From Paraburkholderia madseniana (GTDB lineage Bacteria; Pseudomonadota; Gammaproteobacteria; Burkholderiales; Burkholderiaceae), in NCBI RefSeq assembly GCF_009690905.1, contig NZ_VOSW01000026.1:33726-97725 (forward strand): a DNA stretch of 64,000 bases, given 5' to 3'. Below the pieces are notes generated by a model. It was not told the origin of the DNA, made no database searches, and saw only the letters and a program-made list of their open reading frames with translations. Positions 17,361 to 25,363 of the stretch are shown in pieces. Numbering within the stretch: position 1 is the stretch's first letter; each line of letters opens with the position of its first letter. The position numbers were made by a program, and so were the translations under genes.

Positions 17361-17603
17361 ATGGCCGACAACATTGAGTCGAAGGTCATGCAGGGCGGCG
17401 AAGCTGCCGGACAATTTGATGCCGCGTGCAATCACGTTCGGCAACTGATGGGCGCGCGCTGCGCTGCCGTCATCGTTCTCGACAGCGACGCCGGCTCGGG
17501 ATACTCCGTTGTGGGACCACTGGACGCACAGGTTTTGCTGCCTGACATTCTGCAACAGCTAGCGGTCACCCTCCGGAGACAACTCACGAAGAACTTGCAG
17601 TGA
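17361..17603 (+). CDS. hypothetical protein, 80 residues
   Basis: Starts at ATG 17361 behind GAGG. The sequence, with CNHVRQLMGARCAAVIVLDS followed by GSGYSVVGPLDAQVLLPDIL, looks like a small alpha/beta fold. The stop lies 5 bases before the start of the H-NS-like gene, so the two are probably co-transcribed. No family recognised. Confidence 0.6.
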   Translation: MADNIESKVMQGGEAAGQFDAACNHVRQLMGARCAAVIVLDSDAGSGYSVVGPLDAQVLLPDILQQLAVTLRRQLTKNLQ

Positions 17604-17608
17604 GAGCT

Positions 17609-17980
17609 ATGAGCAAGAAGACCTATCGGGAGCTCTCGGCCGACCTGGCTGAGCTTGAGAAGCGCATTGAAAGCGCACGGCGTATCGAACGCGATGCCGC
17701 CATCCAGGAAATTCGCACATTGATGCGCGAATATGGTATCGCGCCGAGTGAGTTGGTTGGCCGGAAGCGTGGACGGCCTCCCGTCCCACCGCGATACAGG
17801 AACCCAGAAACCGGGCAAACCTGGACCGGATGGGGCACACGCCCCAAATGGCTGGATGGTAAGGACTCGCGGGAATTCCTTATCGTCAGGCCATGGTCTA
17901 CAAGCACTCTGACGCAAACGCCCGAGTCAACGGATGGAACCCACGCTTACAACAAACGTCGCGACGTCACCGCGACTTAG
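17609..17980 (+). CDS. H-NS family nucleoid-associated protein
   Basis: 123 residues. An N-terminal coiled coil (YRELSADLAELEKRIESARR) is followed by a linker and the H-NS DNA-binding signature RKRGRPPVPPRYRNPETGQT, continuing WTGWGTRPKWLDG. Proteins of this type bind AT-richer DNA and silence foreign genes. The C-terminus runs about 30 residues beyond the usual end, with a low-complexity tail (STSTLTQTPESTDG), which may reflect loss of the original stop. ATG 17609 is chosen; an overlapping GTG at 17600 is possible. Residence in a less GC-rich accessory region fits a local silencer, by inference. Confidence 0.85.
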   Translation: MSKKTYRELSADLAELEKRIESARRIERDAAIQEIRTLMREYGIAPSELVGRKRGRPPVPPRYRNPETGQTWTGWGTRPKWLDGKDSREFLIVRPWSTSTLTQTPESTDGTHAYNKRRDVTAT

Positions 17981-18029
17981 ACAACCAACTGCATTACGAC
18001 GTGAGACGATGGCTCGAATTTCCGCAACC

Positions 18030-18305
18030 TCAGCTAAACGTGGCCATCGATTCTTCAATGCGCCCGAAGCCGCGGTTCTGACGACCGAAGAGCGTCTCAG
18101 GGTCGGCACGGTCCTCTACCGGTGTTTCGCTGAGTTCGCGGAATGTCGTGACAAGGCTATGCCATGAAGCGGCCCACCTTATCTCCCTTAAGCGGACACC
18201 AGTGGTGTCGGTAATTCGCAAGACACCAGTGTCAGGGAAGAATGTGAGCGTGACGGCTATGCCGTCAATGACGCAGGTTGCAGTGCACGATTTCGTTGCC
18301 AGCAC
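18030..18305 (-). CDS. hypothetical protein, 91 residues
   Basis: Chosen start is GTG 18305 with GGAG seven bases upstream. The centre, CTATCVIDGIAVTLTFFPDT followed by GVLRITDTTGVRLREIRWAA, reads like beta strands. An opposing frame at 18009-18167 (MARISATSAKRGHRFFNAPE) is also possible, and both cannot easily be real. No family recognised. Confidence 0.38.
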   Translation of the reverse strand: MLATKSCTATCVIDGIAVTLTFFPDTGVLRITDTTGVRLREIRWAASWHSLVTTFRELSETPVEDRADPETLFGRQNRGFGRIEESMATFS

Positions 18306-18799
18306 GTTTGTCTCCAGTGAGATGTAGTCTGAGCGCCACTCGAGTGACGGGCTGTCACAACGACGCAATGAGTATGCCCGGCAATCACCGCTCGCTCGTC
18401 TCGCTTGTGACACAAAGGCTTCATTGCGCTGCACCGGCGGGACCCGGTAAGCGGAGGATGGAAAGGATGCCGCAGTGTTGGGCCCCGGCTAACACCATGA
18501 ATCATGGTTGCAGACGCGAAGCCAACACTTGCAAATAGCCTGTGTTGCCAGGCGTGCAAAACATCGATATCCGTTCGCCGCAGCGCAAATGTGGCAGAGC
18601 TGGTCACCGCTGCACAGCGTCTAGAGCCGCATTGAATGTTCGTTGAACTGCAACGCTGGAGACCTATAACAGAGTGTGATGTGCGGACCCGTCGCGGCCC
18701 CTCGACGGGAGGTCTGACTTTCACCCTGAAGATGACCGAGCACGACATGCTGGTCCGACATCGTTTTGTGCGAGCACGACGAAGCGTGGAGATGCTGAA
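18306..18799. other. stretch without a supported gene
   Basis: About 490 bases upstream of the methyltransferase gene. It contains only short ORFs without ribosome binding sites. No repeat or clear promoter recognised. Confidence 0.4.
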
Positions 18800-19612
18800 A
18801 TGGAACAAGACGATTTCAGTGCTTTCGAGCACCAAGGTTGGGAGAAGGTCGCGCAGCCCTACCATGCGTATTTCGGCAACTTGACCACACAATCCAATAG
18901 CGCCCTGCTCGATGCACTGGAAGTCCGCCCGGGGGGCCGTTTCCTGGACGTCGCATCGGGCCCTGGCTATCTCGCTGCCGCGGCCGCGCAACGCGGCGCC
19001 GATGCTGTTGGTGTCGATTTCGCGGAGGCGATGGTCAAACAGGCCGGGCGCATGTATCCCGGGCTCACGTTCCGTATTGGCAGCGCGGAAGACCTGCCTT
19101 TTCCCGACGAGAGTTTCGACGCCGTTGGCATCAGCTTCGGGATGTTGCACTTCGCCCATCCGGAGAATGCACTCACCGAGACGTTTCGGGTGCTCCGCCC
19201 CGGCGGCAGGATTGGCTTCACTGTGTGGGCGACACCGGACAAAGCCGTCGGATTCGCGATGGTGCTCAAGGCAATCGAGGCGCACGGTCGACTGGATGTT
19301 CCACTACCCCCTGGGCCGCCGTTCTTCCGGTTCAGCGACTTGCACGAATGTGAACGCGTATTGGTCGCAGCGGGATTTGACGAGCCCCACGTCCAGGAAA
19401 TCAGCCAGACGTTGCGTATCTGCATGCCGGAAACGCCTTTCGACCTGCTGATGCGCGGCGGCGTGCGCATCGCCGCAATTTTGAAAGCTCAGTCGCCGGA
19501 GGCCTTGGCTTTGATTCAAAAATCGGTGTCCGAAGACGCGGCCGCGTATCAAAGCGACGGAGAGATTCGAGTACCGATGCCGTGTGTGCTCGCTTCAGCG
19601 AGGAAGCCCTGA
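18800..19612 (+). CDS. class I SAM-dependent methyltransferase
   Basis: 270 residues. The Methyltransf_11-type fold shows motif I (FLDVASGPGYLAAAAAQRGA, from residue 48), an acidic end of strand 2 (AVGVDFAEAMV), motif IV FDAVGISFGMLHF and the post-motif LRPGGRIGFTVWA. The family includes UbiE-like and small-molecule methyltransferases. The substrate cannot be inferred, and no biosynthetic neighbours are present. The ATG follows GGAG at a slightly long distance. Confidence 0.88.
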   Translation: MEQDDFSAFEHQGWEKVAQPYHAYFGNLTTQSNSALLDALEVRPGGRFLDVASGPGYLAAAAAQRGADAVGVDFAEAMVKQAGRMYPGLTFRIGSAEDLPFPDESFDAVGISFGMLHFAHPENALTETFRVLRPGGRIGFTVWATPDKAVGFAMVLKAIEAHGRLDVPLPPGPPFFRFSDLHECERVLVAAGFDEPHVQEISQTLRICMPETPFDLLMRGGVRIAAILKAQSPEALALIQKSVSEDAAAYQSDGEIRVPMPCVLASARKP

Positions 19613-20453
19613 ACAGTCGTTGGTGGGTAGCGAAATCCGGGTTATGTGGGCCGGTGCAAAAAAGGAGAAACTTTCGTTAGAGAGGAGGACCCTTAGCGGA
19701 GCTCGTACGTGGTTATCCGCCGGAAGTCGGGTCAACGGCGAGCCTGGTAAATTATGGCCATGGGCTCGAAGGAGGGCACTGTAGAGGCAGCCAACTTGGA
19801 ATACGTTTGCCTGGTCGCACCGGCACCTTAGAAGGCAGGGGACACAGTCCTGAACGTCTTGCAAAGAGTCGTCACGTTGGTGTCTTGTAATCCCCTCATC
19901 GCCGGACTATAACAAATCTTGCAACTCAGTCTTAATGCGGTTGCAGACTCATAAAGTCACCACGGGCAGACTTCAGTGCGACGCTTCAGCACCTATCTGC
20001 CAGCACTAAACCGCCAAGCAATGGCTTAGTGACGCAGTCCTCCCTCCTATAACGTTGGTCCTGGTTGCGGCAATCGCGCTTTGAATCAAAGACATTGCTC
20101 CGCGTTCTCGACCAACCAACCGACTCGATAGATTTCTCCCCGTCTCAATGAGGACGGAGGGCGCAACTCGCTTTTCGGATTGGCAGATGTGCCGCCGCAA
20201 GTATCCCCGAAACACTGCGGAGGAATACTTGGTCGCAATCAAGGGGTGAACATGAAAATGCGTCTGATAGCAGGAGTCGGCAGGAATTGGTTGCAGCAAT
20301 GCGCGCAGCGCAGTATCGCGTCGGCGACGGCAGGAACGCCGAGCAGAACCTCGACCGTTTCCTCGCGCGTTGCCCGTGAGTTGAGACCGTACCAACTGCA
20401 AACACGTCGGCTCCGTTCGCGTGAGCCATTGCCTTGCGCGGCTTCCGCTAGGG
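19613..20453. other. stretch without a supported gene
   Basis: About 840 bases with short ORFs only. A frame ending near 20380 (ELVAAMRAAQYRVGDGRNAE then QNLDRFLARCP) looks protein-like but has no start. An ATG at 20252 behind AAGGGGTG lies in another frame, so this may be a frameshifted remnant. Confidence 0.35.
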
Positions 20454-20481
20454 AAAAGGCAGGCTAGGCCACCTGCCTTTT
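20454..20481. terminator. bidirectional rho-independent terminator
   Basis: AAAAGGCAGG and CCTGCCTTTT form a perfect 10-bp stem around an 8-base loop, with A-rich and T-rich sides that suit termination in both directions. No convincing gene lies just upstream on either strand, so it may end a remnant or an unannotated RNA. Confidence 0.75.
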
Positions 20482-20740
20482 CTTCGATAGCCACGCGACT
20501 CGGTCCCACTCGTCAACAGAGCATTGCGGGCATTGACAATCGCGATGTTGGTTACATCTGCATTAGCGGGATGCGGGGGTGGCGAGAGTGCCGGTGCGGC
20601 CGGCTCCGCAACGACCCATGATTCGGTTTCGTCGACATCGGCAAACGGCGGATAGGACGCCTAAGGCAGCCGACGCCGCACTGACCGCGACGTTTGTGTC
20701 GTCACACGCAGTTAACAACGTATTGAATGGAGGCACCAAA

Positions 20741-21856
20741 ATGATTGCAACTTCTCTTGTCTCTTCGCGCCGCGGCTTCCTGCAGCCAAAACATCGGTCA
20801 ACTTATCGCAATGTATTGCGCTCCATCCTGCTGTCCGCAACGTTGGGGTTAAGTGCCTTGTCGGTCGGCCAATCCTCAAGGGCGCAGGAACTGTTCGTTG
20901 GCGACGTCGGGGACAGCTCAGTCAAGCATTTCGATGCCTCGAGCGGGACATATCTTGGCGCCTTCATTGCGCCGAAGACTGCCGGGCTGAAGGGACCCAT
21001 GGGGATGATTTTTACGGGTGGGCAACTTGTGGTTGTCAACCAGAACCTGGGCACCGGCAAAAGCGGCGAGGTTCTGCAGTTCGACAGTGCGACTGGCACT
21101 TTTGTCGGCAAACTTGTCGCCTCGAGCGACCGAAACGCACCCTTTGCGCCGCGCGGCATCGTTCGCGGAGGGCGGGACAACGGCTTCTACGTGGCCGATA
21201 TCGGTGACCAGGCTGGCAAGTGTGCCAACCAAGGCAACGTCAAAGAATATGACGCTGCGGGCGCCTTTCTAGGCAATCTGGACCGAAGTGCGTTTACCAA
21301 CGAGTTCCATCCGCGCGGCGTGGTGTTTGGGCCGGACGGTCTTCTGTATGTCTCGGCAGTGGGTTGCCTCGACCCGAAGGACCCGCTCTACAAACCGCTC
21401 ATAGGATACATCTTGCGCTTCGATGCCCGCACCAAGGCATTTGTTGACATGTTCGCATCTAACACCAGTGTCCCGGACTTGCACCGCCCTGAGGGCCTGG
21501 TCTTCGACAGCGCAGGCAACCTGTGGGTTACGAGCTTCCGCGCAGCTTCCAGCGATAGCGATAAAATCCTCAAACTTGATGGCCGGACCGGCGTCCTTCT
21601 CGACGAGCTCATTTTATCGGCGCCGGGTGCCGCCAGGGCCTTCGCACAGGCAATCATTTTCGGGCCGGGGGGCAATCTGTTCATCCCCATCACTGGCGGC
21701 GATGCCACGACAGCCGGTCAGGTGCGGCGTTGCAGCCCCACGACCAAGCTATGTGACGTCATCGTGCCGGCCAACTCCTCTGGTGGCGCACTTCAGCAAC
21801 CGTTTTACTTAATCTTCAGGAACACCAATCCCGCGACACTTAACTACGAAGACTAG
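20741..21856 (+). CDS. secreted NHL/SMP-30-like beta-propeller protein
   Basis: 371 residues from ATG 20741, which follows GGAGGC. A long signal region (RNVLRSILLSATLGLSALSV, cleavage near SSRAQ at 48-49) predicts export. The mature part has repeated blade-like units: LFVGDVGDSSVKHFDASSGT, GEVLQFDSATGTFVG, HPRGVVFGPDGLLYVS, HRPEGLVFDSAGNLWVTSF and QAIIFGPGGNLFIP. NHL and SMP-30-like propellers bind ligands or hydrolyse lactones, but no catalytic metal site could be assigned. A conserved cysteine pair (KCANQG and VGCLD) could form a disulfide. The gene stands alone. Confidence 0.82.
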   Translation: MIATSLVSSRRGFLQPKHRSTYRNVLRSILLSATLGLSALSVGQSSRAQELFVGDVGDSSVKHFDASSGTYLGAFIAPKTAGLKGPMGMIFTGGQLVVVNQNLGTGKSGEVLQFDSATGTFVGKLVASSDRNAPFAPRGIVRGGRDNGFYVADIGDQAGKCANQGNVKEYDAAGAFLGNLDRSAFTNEFHPRGVVFGPDGLLYVSAVGCLDPKDPLYKPLIGYILRFDARTKAFVDMFASNTSVPDLHRPEGLVFDSAGNLWVTSFRAASSDSDKILKLDGRTGVLLDELILSAPGAARAFAQAIIFGPGGNLFIPITGGDATTAGQVRRCSPTTKLCDVIVPANSSGGALQQPFYLIFRNTNPATLNYED

Positions 21857-21882
21857 AAACTGCGTGAGGTATGGGCAGGGTT

Positions 21883-21903
21883 GGCCTGGCAGCTTGCCAG
21901 GCC
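21883..21903 (+). terminator. stem-loop after the beta-propeller gene
   Basis: A perfect 9-bp stem, GGCCTGGCA / TGCCAGGCC, with a 3-base loop, starts 27 bases after the stop codon. It lacks a proper U-run (only TT). Confidence 0.5.
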
Positions 21904-22318
21904 TTGCGCCAGGCAGGTCAAAATGCGCTGGTAGCTGCAGCCAGGAGTGCAGCGCGCGAGGGTCCTCGGCGTTACAGCAGTACGGACGCCGGGAATGACC
22001 CCTCCTCCTGTTGCTTCAACTTCCTGCTGCTTCAATTGCAACCAACGATACGGTTCAAAACAACGCGGGGGAAGGCGGCGTAGATGGGCTCTATGACTTG
22101 TCGTTCCATGGAAACAAGTTTAGGAGTGGAAACGAAAATCTGATTGAGCGAAACGAGGGGCGTTCGGGGGGCAGTTCGGTGGATTGCGCGGAGGTTAGGT
22201 GCCAGCGGGTCGCTTCGGGCGACCAGAAGAAATGACACGCGCGGTCGTGTGCCTGGCGTCGGATGAGTCGGCGCGGACGGTAGCGATGCTGTCCGGGCTG
22301 AGCGTCATCGAAAATGGA
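21904..22318. other. stretch without a supported gene
   Basis: About 415 bases between the propeller gene and the cold-shock gene. It contains short ORFs without ribosome binding sites and a pyrimidine-rich tract near 22000-22025. Confidence 0.4.
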
Positions 22319-22342
22319 CGATGCCCGGCGAACCGGGCATCG
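22319..22342 (-). terminator. terminator of the cold-shock gene
   Basis: CGATGCCCGG / CCGGGCATCG is a perfect 10-bp stem with a four-base loop, located 26 bases past the cold-shock gene stop. Read leftward it is followed by a short T-run (CCATTTTC). Confidence 0.65.
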
Positions 22343-22368
22343 TATGCTGCAGTGACGCGGATTTTCTC

Positions 22369-22575
22369 TTAAACCGGCGTGATGTTTGCGGCCTGCTTAC
22401 CTTTCGGGCCCATCTTCACGTCGAAGCTGACCTTCTGGTTTTCCTGCAATGACTTGAAGCCCGCTGCCCTGATTTCCGAGAAGTGGGCGAACAAGTCCGC
22501 ACCGCCATCGTCCGGCGTGATAAAGCCGAAGCCTTTCGCGTCGTTGAACCACTTTACTGTACCTGTTTCCATCAT
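22369..22575 (-). CDS. cspA: cold-shock protein (CspA family)
   Basis: 68 residues (67 if the second ATG is used). The sequence is a complete cold-shock domain with RNP1 KGFGFITPDDG and RNP2 DLFAHFSEI, starting METGTVKWFNDA. These proteins bind single-stranded RNA and DNA and act as RNA chaperones. The upstream region has no strong ribosome binding site but is long enough for the regulated 5' leader common in csp genes. A terminator hairpin follows. Confidence 0.95.
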   Translation of the reverse strand: MMETGTVKWFNDAKGFGFITPDDGGADLFAHFSEIRAAGFKSLQENQKVSFDVKMGPKGKQAANITPV

Positions 22576-22885
22576 TCAATCCAACAAAGTGTAAAGAGCG
22601 CACCGAATTCCGTACGCCTGAATCTTGTACATATTGCAACAGCGGAAGTTACTGCCCGGCGCTCAACCACAGTGCTGAAACCGCTATCCAAGACTCCGAC
22701 ACCGAAGTTGTAGCCGATTGCGCAGTACGGGTCAATTCGGGAGGCGGTCTCAAATGTGAGGTGCATCACCTTATCTCGTATAAAGTATCGCCGTACACGA
22801 AAGGAAGCGCTACCAGCACGCTGGATGATTCAGGATTGCGTTCCCGTTGTTGGGTAAGCCGTGGGGGGTGTCCGGACGAAGTATG

Positions 22886-23095
22886 TTACTGCGACTCGAG
22901 GGCGTCGAGTCGCGCTCGCGCAATCTCGCCCGGGTTTTCGCAGTGGTACGCGTCGAACAACTGTGAGCACAACTCAGCAAGTGAAGCGAGGTCCACGGCC
23001 TGGTCTGCGTGCTCGACCTCTCCTGCGTTGAGTACGTCATCGAGAACCGGAGCGAGACGGCGCAGTCGCACAAACATGGCGGCGTCTAGTTTCAT
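22886..23095 (-). CDS. small helical protein of the LRRLAPVLDDVLN family, copy 2
   Basis: 69 residues from ATG 23095 with AGGAGG upstream. It matches the protein at 13170-13412 along its length (FVRLRRLAPVLDDVLNAGEV, LASLAELCSQLFDAYH) but stops 11 residues earlier, after LDALESQ. The DNA similarity extends upstream into a shared leader. Function unknown. Confidence 0.65.
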   Translation of the reverse strand: MKLDAAMFVRLRRLAPVLDDVLNAGEVEHADQAVDLASLAELCSQLFDAYHCENPGEIARARLDALESQ

Positions 23096-23270
23096 GTTGG
23101 ACCTCCTGTGGCCGGACGGCGGAGCACACCCTGAGTCGACCGGCCCCAAAGCGATGTTTCTCCTTCATTTGCCTGGCTCGTTGAATATGCCGGTTGTCGC
23201 TGCAACGAATTTCATGATGTCTTTCACCAGAATGCGGGCACACGATGCAGGACCGGCATGGGCCGGCACC
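23096..23270 (-). promoter_or_regulatory. conserved leader, second copy
   Basis: Holds the same ordered blocks as 13413-13580: GCCTGGCTCGTT at 23171, CAACGAATTTCATGATGTCT at 23203, and GATGCAGGACCGGCAT with CGGCACC near 23244-23270. Spacing differs by only about two bases per interval. Confidence 0.4.
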
Positions 23271-23403
23271 GCGCTAGTCCGCATGACCGTGTCCCAATCC
23301 TACGCTCTATCAGCTTTCCTGGCGCTAACACGCCGGTTATGGTTCCTGTTGCCTGGCGCGCCGATGTGAACTGGCCTCAGCCAACGCCCTCGCACGCACA
23401 CTT

Positions 23404-23631
23404 CTAGTGCAGCCGGGAGCCTGTTTCGGAACCGGGCAGGAGGTAGATTTCCGCCGACGAGCGGCGCGTCTCGTCGCGACGGATGTCTTTCGGCGAGGCC
23501 GACTCAGCAGCGGCTTCCTCCGTTGCCAGGCGCATCGTGTTGCGGGTGACGACCGCGCGGAGCGTCCTGCATTCATGGGCACGCTTGATATCGGACAGCA
23601 ATCGTACGGGATGTCGCGTCGTGGTTCTCAT
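23404..23631 (-). CDS. hypothetical basic protein, 75 residues
   Basis: Starts at ATG 23631 behind an AGGGGGAAGAG ribosome binding site. It is rich in Arg and Glu (MRTTTRHPVRLLSDIKRAHE, then RRDETRRSSAEIYLLPG). No domain recognised. The strong ribosome binding site is the main support. Confidence 0.5.
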   Translation of the reverse strand: MRTTTRHPVRLLSDIKRAHECRTLRAVVTRNTMRLATEEAAAESASPKDIRRDETRRSSAEIYLLPGSETGSRLH

Positions 23632-24027
23632 CTCTTCCCCCTGCTGCAGTGCACAACAGACTTGAGAAACTACTTGAACCTTAGACTGTGAAGGGCTGCC
23701 TCGCAAGGAGATGGACGATTTCACCGCACACGTTCATGAAAATAGCAACAGCACGGCAACACCCATAGCCGGACGGGGGCAATCCACTGGCAGAGGTCAC
23801 ATTTTGGCTTCATCGGGATGTGGCCGACCCATCAGGTAAAGGACGAGCCGGGCTCGCCGCCTGTCCGAAAACGAACGCGAGTCGGTTCGCCGCAATCCCG
23901 CCTGGACAAAACCGAGTGATGCCAGCTTCGGCCGTGAAAGCCGCTTGAATGTTGCATTGCACACATAGATAATTGTTAAATCGCGGCAGGAGGGTATACG
24001 CTTAAGTACCTTCCCCGCGAGAAGCTC
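23632..24027. other. intergenic region between divergent genes
   Basis: About 400 bases upstream of the Uma2-type gene and of the leftward 75-residue gene. The right part is AT-richer (ATAGATAATTGTTAAAT, near 23967-23983), a plausible promoter zone for the Uma2-type gene. No defined element was assigned. Confidence 0.4.
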
Positions 24028-24585
24028 ATGGACGTATCTCCTCTCCTAGACTGCAACGGATTGCTTACCACATGGCGTCACCTGACCACAGCGGTGGAAG
24101 CTGACTGGCAGGAGTGGTATGAGCTGGACGAGCGCGGTGAAGTGGTGACGGATTCGCGCCCATCGGCGCGGCGCCAGATAGCGCTCACGGACATCTACTG
24201 TCAGCTCACGGAGCAGATTGGACATCTTGCGGCCATGTCGGTGACCGTTACGACCCTGTCATTTGGCATCAGGGTCCCCGATGTGGTCTGGATGCCGTGC
24301 GAAAGATGGGAAAGTTTCGACCGCGACGAGCCGGTGCCATTCGTGCCCGACCTGTGCGTTGAGGTCCTTCTTGATAGCGATAGGGCGCAAGATATCGGCC
24401 GGAGGGTCAATGCCTATCTGGAAGGTGGCGCCCGCGAAGTCATGGTCGTTGGCCAGCACGGACAGGTTGAAATCTGGGGAACGACGGGTCGACGCCGAGC
24501 TTCAATCTTCGGCGTGACACTATTGCTTGACCCCATGTATTTCGAAGAAATTGACGTGCCCTCCGTTCTCAGCGTTCGTTGTTGA
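24028..24585 (+). CDS. Uma2-type (DUF820) nuclease-fold protein
   Basis: 185 residues. The Uma2 core is visible: RVPDVVWMP with Asp85, PDLCVEVLLDSDRAQDIGRR with Glu112, a helix containing NAYLEGGAREVMVVG, and a final strand GQVEIWG. Uma2 proteins share the PD-(D/E)xK restriction-endonuclease fold and are abundant in cyanobacteria but sparse in Burkholderia. The lysine usual in the RKVxxY helix is replaced here by arginine (RRVNAY), so activity is uncertain. The gene stands alone with no methyltransferase partner, which argues against an ordinary restriction-modification role. Confidence 0.7.
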   Translation: MDVSPLLDCNGLLTTWRHLTTAVEADWQEWYELDERGEVVTDSRPSARRQIALTDIYCQLTEQIGHLAAMSVTVTTLSFGIRVPDVVWMPCERWESFDRDEPVPFVPDLCVEVLLDSDRAQDIGRRVNAYLEGGAREVMVVGQHGQVEIWGTTGRRRASIFGVTLLLDPMYFEEIDVPSVLSVRC

Positions 24586-24837
24586 GAACGTATCATTCTC
24601 ATGAGGTCCACAGACGGCGAACGTCACCAGCATTTCGACACGGCGACTCGTTCGCTTATATACCGCGCAACCATCATTCGACAAAGCCCTGGAGTGGGGC
24701 GTGAAATTAGCTGCTGGTCGAACCAGCGAACGGACTGTTTCATTCCAACGCTGGCGCGTGCCTTCTTTCCGGCATTCATTCTTGAACGCCGCTCTGCCGC
24801 GGCCTATCTTTAAGTTGATTCACTTCAGGAGATGACC

Positions 24838-25077
24838 ATGAACCGCGCTGCGGTGAACGTGCATTTTGACCGCGTGCACATGTTTCTCGATATGTCCGAC
24901 GGTCCCGCCGTTCAATTTCCACTGGACTGGTTTCCCGTGTTGCAGGCCGCCACGGCAGCCGAGCGCGAACACTTTGCCATCTCCCTGGACCATGAGCAGA
25001 TAATCTGGCCTGAAATAGATGAAGACGTGAACGTTCCAGCGTTGCTTTCATATCGGCCCGAGAGCGCGGGTCGCTAG
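24838..25077 (+). CDS. DUF2442 family protein, copy 3
   Basis: 79 residues from ATG 24838, which has AGGAG six bases upstream (an in-frame ATG at 24832 is too close). The sequence is nearly the same as copy 2 at 12594 (FPLDWFPVLQAATAAEREHF, IWPEIDEDVNVPALLSY), and the DNA match begins about 60 bases upstream near 24775. This copy retains the tryptophan in the WPEIDED motif that copy 2 has lost. Function unknown. Confidence 0.8.
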   Translation: MNRAAVNVHFDRVHMFLDMSDGPAVQFPLDWFPVLQAATAAEREHFAISLDHEQIIWPEIDEDVNVPALLSYRPESAGR

Positions 25078-25363
25078 TGTTTCGCTGTTGAGCGTATTCT
25101 GCCTGGACCAGCAGCGTACGCGTGAGCGTTCCGATATCACGGCTGTGGGGCGATTCGTCACACCCCACATACACACGCGGCTCGGGCGTCAATGCCGCGA
25201 GTCAAAGGCTCTTCCGGCCTGCCTCCTTGCGCATTCCAGGCCCCAGGTAAACAACTGGATACGACTGGCAGGTGGTGAGGGCGTTTCTGCCCGTTCAGGC
25301 CGACGCCCCCAAGTTCAGCCGATTTTTCGTAGCCCTGAACTCGTGACCAAAGGCCCGCCAATC

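Noticed and set aside
20221..20380. Protein-like frame ELVAAMRAAQYRVGDGRNAE
   Set aside because: No start codon in frame and a plausible start in another frame; at most a frameshifted remnant.
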